Assembly: GCA_029258815.1 (NCBI GenBank)
Contig: JAPDJZ010000159.1
Location: forward strand, 1-9,136
Length of the DNA: 9,136 nt
Reading direction: 5' to 3'
Origin: an archaeon
Lineage (GTDB): Archaea; Thermoproteota; Nitrososphaeria_A; Caldarchaeales; Wolframiiraptoraceae
Below, piece after piece: positions 1-5,112 of the stretch. How positions within the stretch are numbered: the stretch's first letter is position 1; every line of letters begins with the position of its first letter. The notes beneath the pieces are model-generated. The model was given only the letters and a program-made list of their open reading frames with translations. It was not told the origin of the DNA and ran no database searches. A program made the translations under genes and the position numbers.

Positions 1-959
1 AACAGGTCGGCCATGGTTAGAAGCCCGTAGGGGAAGAAGTCGATCTTCTCGGCTAGGCTTAGGATCACGGAGGCCGTCCCGAGGTCTCCGGGCGTTCCAT
101 CGCTCCTCCAGCGTATCCCGTAATCCTCCCCCTCTATCACGATCTCCTCGTAGTCCTGCGCTCCGGCCGACGCCTCGAACTCGACCCTAATGACCTCCTC
201 CTCGCCCACGTATCCCGCGGCGTAGCCCCTAACCCCCCTAACCTTCCCCCTGCCGACCACCTGCTCCCCCCGAATCTCCTCCTCCGCTATCAGCGGCTCC
301 TGCCCCTCCACGATCCTCGTTAGGTTCAGGCCGGCGGCGTCCGCGATCAGGCATACGGACTCGGCGTAGCCCACGTGGCCGGAATATCTACCCGATCTCA
401 GCCCCTCCTCGAACTCGCGGGGATCGAGCCCGAGCCCAATCTTCTTCCGGAAGGAGGACCTCCTCCTTAGGGCGTTCAGGCATCGCCTAGCCCTAACCCT
501 GAGGATTCGGGAGACCGGGGCGGATAATACCACGACGAGCGAGTCTAGGAGGAAGCCCGGATTGATCCCGGCGCCCAGAACGGTTGATCCGCGGGATCTG
601 GCGAGAGCGTCAAGCCTCCTAGCTAGGACCGGGTAGCGGTAGAAGGGGTAGGCGAGCGTTTCGCAGGTCGAGATTACCGATTTCCCGAGCCTGACCGCGC
701 GCTCGAGCTGATCGTAAACTCTTGGGAGATGGGATTCGGTAGCGTGTAGAACTAGCTCGGATTCCCGTAGACCTTCGTCCGGATCGCTAACCACCCTAAC
801 CCCAAGCCTTCCAAGACCCAGAACCTCGCCAACATCCCTTCCGACGAGCTTCGGATCCACGTCGACCGCGCCCACGACCTCGTGGCCCCGCTTCAGAGCG
901 ACCCTAGCCAGAAGCCTGCCGATCTCCCCGAACCCGTAGATCGAAAGCCTCAAGCCCAT
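1..959 (-). CDS. DapB-like NAD(P)-dependent dehydrogenase, 2,4-diaminopentanoate dehydrogenase family-like (C-terminus cut by window edge)
   Basis: An open frame runs from ATG at 959 down to base 1 without a stop, giving 319 residues. The N-terminus has a Rossmann nucleotide-binding motif, YGFGEIGR (residues 8-15, GxGxxG), followed by a beta strand ending in the acidic VDVD (32-35). The middle reads ATESHLP (73-79), GKSVISTCET (92-101) and GAGINPGFLLD (129-139), the conserved blocks of the dihydrodipicolinate-reductase-like family that includes 2,4-diaminopentanoate dehydrogenase. Characterised members reduce or oxidise amino-substituted ketoacids with NAD(P)H in the cytoplasm. In archaea without ornithine fermentation the substrate is unclear, so the exact reaction here is not assigned. 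Family members are around 330-350 residues, so probably only 15-30 residues are missing. No Shine-Dalgarno precedes the ATG, which suggests a leaderless start. The gene is divergent from the nitroreductase. The family is fairly secure, the substrate is not. Confidence 0.72.
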   Translation of the reverse strand, partial: MGLRLSIYGFGEIGRLLARVALKRGHEVVGAVDVDPKLVGRDVGEVLGLGRLGVRVVSDPDEGLRESELVLHATESHLPRVYDQLERAVRLGKSVISTCETLAYPFYRYPVLARRLDALARSRGSTVLGAGINPGFLLDSLVVVLSAPVSRILRVRARRCLNALRRRSSFRKKIGLGLDPREFEEGLRSGRYSGHVGYAESVCLIADAAGLNLTRIVEGQEPLIAEEEIRGEQVVGRGKVRGVRGYAAGYVGEEEVIRVEFEASAGAQDYEEIVIEGEDYGIRWRSDGTPGDLGTASVILSLAEKIDFFPYGLLTMADL

Positions 960-1012
960 GTCGGATGCCCGGTTAAAGCCGTATCTTAGCCTTTCCGCGG
1001 ATCGGGGGAAGG

Positions 1013-1019
1013 ATTAATA
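1013..1019 (+). promoter_or_regulatory. TATA-like box for the nitroreductase gene
   Basis: ATTAATA lies 23-29 bases upstream of the GTG at 1042, the distance expected for an archaeal TATA box of a leaderless transcript. The core TTAA is palindromic, so the same box could also serve the minus-strand dehydrogenase, with a leader of about 30 bases. A second weak candidate for that gene is TAAGATA on the minus strand near 981-987. Confidence 0.4.
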
Positions 1020-1041
1020 GCGGCCTCGAATCAGGGTCGGC

Positions 1042-1557
1042 GTGAAATCCGAAGAGCTTCTCAAGATAATCTACGACCGGAGAAGCGTAAGAAGATATGA
1101 GAGGAGGCCGATACCGAAGGATGTTCTGAATGCTATCTTGGAGGCCGGCAGGCTCGCGCCCACAGCCCGAAACAAGCAGCCATGGCACTTCGTAGTCGTT
1201 ACAAAGCCGGAGCTTAAGCGGAGGCTTATCTTCTCGAGCTGGAATAGCTTCATGGAGGACGCCGGCGCGATCATAGTCGGATGCGGGGACTCGAGGGAGA
1301 AGTGGGCCGTCGTCGACGTGGCCATAGCCTTGGAGAACATGGTGATCGCGGCCGAAGCCCTAGGCCTCGGATCATGCTGGATAGGCTACTTTGAGGAATC
1401 CGAGGTTAAGCGCGCATTAGGGATCCCGGATCACCTGAGGGTCGTGGCGATGATAGCGGTGGGCTACCCCGCCGAGAAGCCCGAGCCGCCGCCCAAGAAA
1501 AGCCTAGACGAGATAGTTCACTACGAGACCTTCCGGCGCGAAGAGGGGAAACTATAA
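1042..1557 (+). CDS. Nitroreductase family FMN-dependent oxidoreductase
   Basis: This 171-residue protein belongs to the nitroreductase superfamily of flavoenzymes, which transfer electrons from NAD(P)H through FMN to various acceptors. The N-terminal RRSVRRY (13-19) is the usual phosphate-contacting motif. TARNKQPWHF (41-50) carries the conserved Asn and Gln-Pro of the FMN site. ALGLGSCWIG (106-115) and GYP (141-143) are the C-terminal FMN blocks. The length fits the short, single-domain members, which normally dimerise. The start is GTG: the frame has a TAG at 1018-1020 and no other usable start before 1042. No strong Shine-Dalgarno is present, and a TATA-like box 23-29 bases upstream suggests a leaderless message. 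It is divergent from the dehydrogenase gene with an 82-base spacer, and its stop codon lies inside the TATA box of the eS30 gene. The physiological substrate cannot be inferred. Confidence 0.88.
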   Translation: MKSEELLKIIYDRRSVRRYERRPIPKDVLNAILEAGRLAPTARNKQPWHFVVVTKPELKRRLIFSSWNSFMEDAGAIIVGCGDSREKWAVVDVAIALENMVIAAEALGLGSCWIGYFEESEVKRALGIPDHLRVVAMIAVGYPAEKPEPPPKKSLDEIVHYETFRREEGKL

Positions 1558-1559
1558 AA
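1552..1559 (+). promoter_or_regulatory. TATA box for eS30
   Basis: CTATAAAA is a near-consensus archaeal TATA box. Transcription is predicted about 25 bases downstream, near 1580, leaving a leader of only some 8 bases before ATG 1588. The box overlaps the TAA stop of the nitroreductase gene (1555-1557). Confidence 0.6.
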
Positions 1560-1587
1560 GAGGCTTCTTCAGCGTTGAGGGTGAAGC

Positions 1588-1740
1588 ATGCCGAGCCACG
1601 GATCGATAACCAAGGCGGGGAAGGTTAGGTCTCAGACCCCGAAGATAGAGGCTAAGCCTAGGAAGGGCGTGATCCCGAGGCTTAGGAACAGGTATAACTT
1701 CCAGAAGAGGGTTCTGGAGGCGGGTCGGGAGGCCGCCTAG
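1588..1740 (+). CDS. rps30e: Small ribosomal subunit protein eS30
   Basis: This 50-residue, very basic protein begins MPSHGSITKAGKVRSQTPKI, the conserved N-terminus of archaeal eS30. It continues with the RNRYNFQKR block (33-41) near the C-terminus, so it is full length. eS30 is a small-subunit protein shared with eukaryotes, where it is made as a ubiquitin-like fusion; here it stands alone, as in archaea. ATG 1588 is supported by GGTGA at 1580-1584 and by the match of the first residues to the family. It has its own TATA box and is followed by a 104-base spacer with a second promoter, so it is probably transcribed separately from uL24. Its presence points to a TACK or Asgard archaeon. Confidence 0.93.
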   Translation: MPSHGSITKAGKVRSQTPKIEAKPRKGVIPRLRNRYNFQKRVLEAGREAA

Positions 1741-1753
1741 AGATCTCTCATAG

Positions 1754-1762
1754 CCTTAAATA
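1754..1762 (+). promoter_or_regulatory. TATA box upstream of uL24
   Basis: CCTTAAATA sits about 83 bases before the uL24 GTG. Transcription is predicted near 1782-1786, giving a leader of roughly 60 bases, longer than at the other genes in this window. That leader holds a short open frame (1805-1852) and the uL24 Shine-Dalgarno. Confidence 0.5.
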
Positions 1763-1804
1763 GACCGCGCGATCACTCTCCGGAAGCAGCCGGGTGCATG
1801 GCTC

Positions 1805-1852
1805 ATGAAGCTCGAGAATCCGCGGCCCGAGGCGGTGATGGCGGGTGGCTAG
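1805..1852 (+). other. Possible 15-codon leader ORF overlapping the uL24 start
   Basis: ATG 1805 opens a frame MKLENPRPEAVMAGG that ends at TAG 1850-1852, eight bases into uL24 (GTG 1845). The uL24 Shine-Dalgarno lies within it. The arrangement would allow translational coupling, but there is no Shine-Dalgarno clearly placed for ATG 1805 and no recognisable homology. It may be chance. Confidence 0.2.
1834..1839 (+). promoter_or_regulatory. Shine-Dalgarno deciding the uL24 start
   Basis: GGTGAT, a perfect match to the archaeal anti-Shine-Dalgarno complement, ends five bases before GTG 1845. The uL24 frame has a TGA stop at 1836-1838, so no upstream start is possible and the GTG is well supported. 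Confidence 0.7.
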
Positions 1853-2219
1853 GCTCTCAGCTCAGCCTAGGAAGCAGCGGAGGATGCTCTATAACGCCCC
1901 CCTGCATAAGCTCCCGAAGCTTATGTCCGCCCACCTCTCGCCCGAGCTTAGAGAAAGATACGGTCGTAGATCCTTTCCGGTAAGGACTGGGGATAAGGTT
2001 AGGATATTGAGGGGGGAGTTTAGGGGCGTTGAGGGGAAGGTTACGAAGGTCGATAGGGAGAGGCAGATGGTTTACGTGGAAAACGTAACCGTAAAGAAGG
2101 CTGATGGGACGACGGTTCAGAAGCCGGTCCACGTATCGAACGTAATGATAACCGAGCTAAACCTAGACGACGAGTACCGGAAGCAAGCCTTATCGAGGGG
2201 AAGGGAGGTGGCGGCCTAG
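1845..2219 (+). CDS. rpl24: Large ribosomal subunit protein uL24, archaeal type
   Basis: This 124-residue protein is archaeal uL24 (related to eukaryotic L26). It shows SAQPRKQRR (5-13), APLHK (18-22) and MSAHLSPELRERYG (27-40), then a KOW domain at about 46-75 (VRTGDKVRILRGEFRGVEGKV). The tail NVMITELNLDDEYRK (99-113) is also typical. uL24 binds 23S rRNA near the exit tunnel and is an early assembly protein. The GTG start is forced by an in-frame stop just upstream and supported by a strong Shine-Dalgarno. Only one base separates its TAG from the ATG of eS4, so the two are co-transcribed. In most archaeal spc clusters uL14 precedes uL24; here eS30 and a promoter do instead. Confidence 0.95.
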   Translation: MARLSAQPRKQRRMLYNAPLHKLPKLMSAHLSPELRERYGRRSFPVRTGDKVRILRGEFRGVEGKVTKVDRERQMVYVENVTVKKADGTTVQKPVHVSNVMITELNLDDEYRKQALSRGREVAA

Positions 2220-2220
2220 A

Positions 2221-2940
2221 ATGGGGCATCTGAAGAGGCTCGCAGCACCGCCGCATCTAAAGATCTCGGCTAAGGAGGCCGTCTTCACCGTACACCCGTC
2301 GCCCGGCCCCCATCCCAAGTACGAGTGCGTGCCGCTGCTCCTAATCGTGAGAGATTATCTGAAGTACGCTGAGAGGGCTGAGGAGGCTAGGAAGATAATC
2401 AGGGCCGGGAAGATCCTGGTCGATGGAAGACCCGTAAAGGACTACAAGTTTCCAGTCGGCTTGATGGACGTCGTATCGATCCCCGAGACGGGCGAAAACT
2501 ATAGGATGCTCCCGATCTATAGGCGGGGCTTGGATCTGGTCGAGATACCCGAGGAGGAGTCGGGCTTCAAGCTCGGCAGGGTCGTCAGAAAAATGCACAT
2601 CCGAGGAGGATACATCCAGATAACCCTACACGATGGGAGGAACATAAGATTCGAGGACGTGGACGAGGGGAGGAGGATAAGCACGAAGGACACCCTAAAG
2701 ATAACGATTCCAAGCCAGTCGATCCTAGGCCACCTAAAACTCGAGGAGGGGAGATACGGGCTGCTGATAAGGGGACCTAAGCAAGGTATCCACGGAAAGA
2801 TACTCGAGATAAGGAGAGACGTCGTCTACCCGGCGAAGCCCCTAGTAAGGCTTGAAACGAGCCAAGGAGAGGTCATCTCGATCCTCGACTATCTCATGGT
2901 CATAGGGGAGGAGGAGCCATGGATCAGGCTACCGCAGTAG
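2221..2940 (+). CDS. rps4e: Small ribosomal subunit protein eS4
   Basis: The 239-residue product matches eS4, the archaeal/eukaryotic S4e protein. The N-terminus GHLKRLAAPPHLKI is conserved. It is followed by an S4-type RNA-binding region at about 41-90 (LIVRDYLKYA ... AGKILVDGRPVKDY), the central eS4 domain, and a C-terminal KOW segment near 176-197 (EGRYGLLIRGPKQGIHGKIL). Length is normal. GGAGGTG at 2204-2210, inside the end of uL24, serves as ribosome binding site. The gene overlaps uL5 by 22 bases. The uL24-eS4-uL5 order is the standard archaeal spc order and indicates one transcript. Confidence 0.96.
   Translation: MGHLKRLAAPPHLKISAKEAVFTVHPSPGPHPKYECVPLLLIVRDYLKYAERAEEARKIIRAGKILVDGRPVKDYKFPVGLMDVVSIPETGENYRMLPIYRRGLDLVEIPEEESGFKLGRVVRKMHIRGGYIQITLHDGRNIRFEDVDEGRRISTKDTLKITIPSQSILGHLKLEEGRYGLLIRGPKQGIHGKILEIRRDVVYPAKPLVRLETSQGEVISILDYLMVIGEEEPWIRLPQ
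2907..2914 (+). promoter_or_regulatory. Shine-Dalgarno favouring uL5 ATG 2919
   Basis: The tandem GGAGGAGG inside the end of eS4 lies 4-7 bases before ATG 2919. The alternative in-frame ATG at 2982 has no comparable site, so the longer form of uL5 is preferred. Confidence 0.5.
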
Positions 2941-3485
2941 AGGCGGAGAAGAGGGAGGAGCGGAAGCCCGAAGAAAACCCCATGAGGAGGATTAGGGTGG
3001 AGAAGGTCGTCGTAAACTCCTGCGTCGGCGGAAACCCGGCGAGGCTCGAGAGGGCCGCGAAGATAATCGAGCAGCTCACGGGTCAGAAGCCCGAGCTCAG
3101 GAAAGCGAAGAAGACCATCAAGGGCTTCGGGATCTATCGGGGCCAGCCCATAGCCGTTAGGGTAACGCTTAGAAAGCGGAAGGCCGTCGAATTCCTCCAG
3201 AAAGCGCTTCAAGCGGTAAACAACACCCTAAAAGCCTCATCCTTCGACGAGCACGGAAACTTCTCCTTCGGGATAAAGGAGCACCTAGACATACCCGGAA
3301 CGAAATACGACCCCGAGCTCGGGATAATAGGAATGGACGTATGCGTCCACCTATCCCGCCCGGGCCTCAGAGTCTCCCTGAGAAAGCGGGCGAGAAGCAG
3401 GATTGGATCAAGCCATAAGATAACCCGAGAAGAAGCGATGGAGTTCGTAAGGCAGGAGTTCGGCGTTAAGATCGCGGAGGAGTAA
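2919..3485 (+). CDS. rpl5: Large ribosomal subunit protein uL5
   Basis: This 188-residue protein is archaeal uL5, which binds 5S rRNA in the central protuberance. Family blocks are NPMRRIRVEKVVVN (20-33), LTGQKPELRKAKKTIKGFGI (53-72), the basic RGQPIAVRVTLRKRKA block (74-89), and DVCVHLSRPGLRV (140-152). The start at 2919 gives a charged 21-residue extension before the conserved NPMR; an internal ATG at 2982 is possible but lacks a ribosome binding site. The first loop reads NSCVGG instead of the more usual NIGVGE-like sequence, a minor divergence. It overlaps eS4 by 22 bases. After its TAA a short T-run (3487-3490) precedes a new promoter for uS14. Confidence 0.95.
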   Translation: MDQATAVEAEKREERKPEENPMRRIRVEKVVVNSCVGGNPARLERAAKIIEQLTGQKPELRKAKKTIKGFGIYRGQPIAVRVTLRKRKAVEFLQKALQAVNNTLKASSFDEHGNFSFGIKEHLDIPGTKYDPELGIIGMDVCVHLSRPGLRVSLRKRARSRIGSSHKITREEAMEFVRQEFGVKIAEE

Positions 3486-3502
3486 CTTTTCGCGAGCATG
3501 AA

Positions 3503-3512
3503 ACTTATATTA
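3503..3512 (+). promoter_or_regulatory. TATA box for uS14
   Basis: ACTTATATTA lies 33-42 bases before the uS14 ATG (3545), with transcription predicted near 3533-3537. It suggests uS14 is transcribed independently of the uL24-eS4-uL5 unit. Confidence 0.55.
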
Positions 3513-3544
3513 TCCCTAGGCTAGCAGCCGGACGAGAGCCCGAG

Positions 3545-3709
3545 ATGGCGAAGCATAAGCCTCCGAAGGAGAGGAAGTTCGGGAAGGGCGTCGTTAGGTG
3601 TAGGCGATGCGGAACAACGGTAGGCGTAATCAGGAAATACAATCTCTACATCTGCAGAAGATGCATAAACGAGGTGGGCCCGCTCCTCGGGTTTAAGGTC
3701 TACGAGTAG
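3545..3709 (+). CDS. rps14: Small ribosomal subunit protein uS14, zinc-binding type
   Basis: This 54-residue protein is the short archaeal uS14. It opens MAKHKPPKERKFGKG, carries two CxxC pairs (C19/C22 and C37/C40) that coordinate one zinc, and ends with the conserved LLGFKVYE. uS14 sits in the head of the small subunit. The size is normal for the zinc-containing archaeal form. The start is fixed by the conserved N-terminus; the ribosome binding site is weak (GAGAG upstream). A 60-base spacer with a TATA box separates it from uL5, and a 196-base spacer separates it from uS8, whereas these genes are usually packed closely in archaeal spc clusters. Confidence 0.95.
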   Translation: MAKHKPPKERKFGKGVVRCRRCGTTVGVIRKYNLYICRRCINEVGPLLGFKVYE

Positions 3710-3864
3710 CCCCTCCCCCCGGCGAGCACGATCTTAGGCGAATCTCGCTAGGAATCCGGGCGAGAGGGGGGTCGGGATCCCCGCGATAACCTTCTCCGAC
3801 GGATCCGTCCGGAAGCTACCCCTATCCCCGGGGGGCGAGGATGGCTTAGCCGCGCCGCAAAGCG
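3710..3864 (+). other. GC-tract-rich spacer with nested self-complementary segments
   Basis: No credible coding frame is present between uS14 and the uS8 promoter. The stretch holds several self-complementary pieces. CCCCCCGG (3715-3722) pairs with CCGGGGGG (3828-3835), extended by CCT 3712-3714 with AGG 3838-3840 across a 2-base bulge. GCGAG (3722-3726) pairs with CTCGC (3744-3748). GGGATCCC (3774-3781) and the near-palindrome at 3794-3813 (TCCGACGGA/TCCGTCCGGA) lie inside. It could be a structured 3' untranslated region, an attenuator or a small RNA, or only GC-rich filler. Confidence 0.3.
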
Positions 3865-3874
3865 TTTTTATAAA
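3865..3874 (+). promoter_or_regulatory. TATA box for uS8
   Basis: TTTTTATAAA stands out in a GC-rich spacer, 32-41 bases before ATG 3906. Transcription is predicted near 3895-3898. AGGAGGG (3898-3904) abuts the ATG too closely for a typical Shine-Dalgarno, so the gene may be translated from a nearly leaderless message. Confidence 0.6.
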
Positions 3875-3905
3875 GGCTCTTGGCTGATCACTCTAGCAGG
3901 AGGGC

Positions 3906-4292
3906 ATGTCGAGGGACTTGATCTCGGGGCTGTTCACGACGCTTCAGAATAATGAGATGGTCAGGAACCGCGAGTGCATATACTACGCCTCGAAGCTCAT
4001 CGGAGAGATTCTGAAAACCCTTCAGAGGCACGGATACATCGGCGCGGTTGAGTACATCGAGGATGGGCGGGGCGGAAAGTTCAGGATCCAGCTCCTCGGA
4101 AGGATTAATCGGGCCGCCCCGATCAGGCCTAGGTTCAGCGTTAAGAAGGATGAATACGAGAAGTGGGAGCAGCAGTATCTCCCGAGCGAGGACGTCGGAA
4201 TATTGATCGTAACGACGAGCAGGGGCGTGATGTCGCATAGGGAGGCCAGGAAGCTGGGTATAGGGGGCAAGCTCCTGGGCTACGTCTACTAG
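3906..4292 (+). CDS. rps8: Small ribosomal subunit protein uS8
   Basis: The 128-residue product is archaeal uS8, which binds the central domain of 16S rRNA. Recognisable blocks are ASKLIGEILKTLQRHGYIG (28-46), EDGRGGKFRIQLLGRIN (52-68), IRPRFSVK (73-80) and EKWEQQYLP (84-92). The diagnostic C-terminal half reads GILIVTTSRGVMSHREARK (97-115) and IGGKLLGYVY (119-128). Length and ends agree with the family. It has its own promoter. It is the last gene of the ribosomal block: uL6 and eL32, which normally follow, are not there. Its stop lies only four bases from the stop of the convergent ecfT. Confidence 0.96.
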   Translation: MSRDLISGLFTTLQNNEMVRNRECIYYASKLIGEILKTLQRHGYIGAVEYIEDGRGGKFRIQLLGRINRAAPIRPRFSVKKDEYEKWEQQYLPSEDVGILIVTTSRGVMSHREARKLGIGGKLLGYVY

Positions 4293-4296
4293 GCTG

Positions 4297-5109
4297 CTAG
4301 AGGAACCTCCCGATCGTGAACATGTAGTCGAACCACCCGCATCTAAATCTTAGGAAGGCTATGGCCGCCGTGAAGGCGATCCAGATTGCTAAGACTAGGT
4401 AGTCGAGCCTCGTCAATCTTATGTGCTTCCGCATAGTCCTTCCAGCCGGATTGTAGGTGAAGGCTCTCGCCTCGAGGGCTTTCGCCACGTCCATCCCCCT
4501 GAGGATCGTGAGATAGATCGCCGGAACTATTATCGGGATCAGGGCGAAGAGCTTCTTAAACGGATTCCTTACATCGACCTTAGCCCCCCTCGAGACCTGA
4601 GCCTCCCTAACCGTATTGATCTTGTCTATGAGGATCGCGACTGACGAGAAGCCTATTCCCAGAGCTGTCGCCGCCTCCTTGGGAACCCTGAGCTTAACCA
4701 AGGCCACCAGCAGCTCCGCGATCGAGGTCGTCATGGTCAGGAGCCTCGCGACGCAGATGAAGAGCAGAAACCTGAGGCCCCCCGTAACTCCGACCATCGT
4801 CGTCTCTATGGTTATCGGGAGGCTTCCGATTGTGAAGAGCAGGTGGGCGCCCTTCGGCGGAACGACGAACCAGTTAAGGAATATGAATAGGGCGAAGACG
4901 GGGAGGAGGGAGATTATCATCTTTCTGAGCTTGCTCCCCGGTATCCCCGCGACCCTGTAGAGTATCGCCGTTAGGATCAGGAGCCCGAGTATTCCGAGCG
5001 GGTCGGCTATCGAGACCGTCAGCACGACGATCATTATGAATATCAGGAACTTCGTCCTCGGATCGAGCCTATGGAGTATCGATGTTCCGGGAAAATACTC
5101 GTAGCCCAC
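4297..5109 (-). CDS. ecfT: ECF transporter transmembrane subunit EcfT
   Basis: This 270-residue integral membrane protein is the EcfT (CbiQ-like) scaffold that couples ATP hydrolysis to the S component. The N-terminus TSILHRLDPRTKF (9-21) is a typical EcfT opening. Hydrophobic helices lie at about 21-35, 38-54, 62-83, 105-125, 187-204 and 236-254. The coupling region carries the two short EcfA-contact motifs, SRG at 173-175 (in EAQVSRGAKVD) and ARA at 214-216 (in ALEARAFTY). The start is GTG at 5109, three bases after the ecfA stop, with GGTGA (5114-5118) four bases upstream embedded in the end of ecfA. It is the last gene of the four-gene operon and converges on uS8. Confidence 0.9.
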   Translation of the reverse strand: MGYEYFPGTSILHRLDPRTKFLIFIMIVVLTVSIADPLGILGLLILTAILYRVAGIPGSKLRKMIISLLPVFALFIFLNWFVVPPKGAHLLFTIGSLPITIETTMVGVTGGLRFLLFICVARLLTMTTSIAELLVALVKLRVPKEAATALGIGFSSVAILIDKINTVREAQVSRGAKVDVRNPFKKLFALIPIIVPAIYLTILRGMDVAKALEARAFTYNPAGRTMRKHIRLTRLDYLVLAIWIAFTAAIAFLRFRCGWFDYMFTIGRFL

Positions 5110-5112
5110 TTT

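Noticed and set aside
1798..1983. A 61-codon frame on the plus strand starting at ATG 1798
   Set aside because: It runs out of frame through the conserved N-terminal half of uL24, has no family resemblance, and its end is set only by a chance stop. The strong Shine-Dalgarno serves GTG 1845.
2889..3212. Minus-strand frames opposite uL5 and the other ribosomal genes (also 3209-3499 and 3888-4238)
   Set aside because: All lie antisense to highly conserved ribosomal proteins and carry no motif. GC-rich third positions create such frames.
2982..3485. Shorter uL5 starting at the internal ATG 2982
   Set aside because: It would match the conserved core equally well, but no ribosome binding site precedes it, whereas ATG 2919 has a tandem GGAGG 4-7 bases upstream.
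3794..3813. The near-palindrome in the uS14-uS8 spacer as an intrinsic terminator
   Set aside because: No T-run follows it, and archaeal termination relies mainly on T-runs rather than hairpins.
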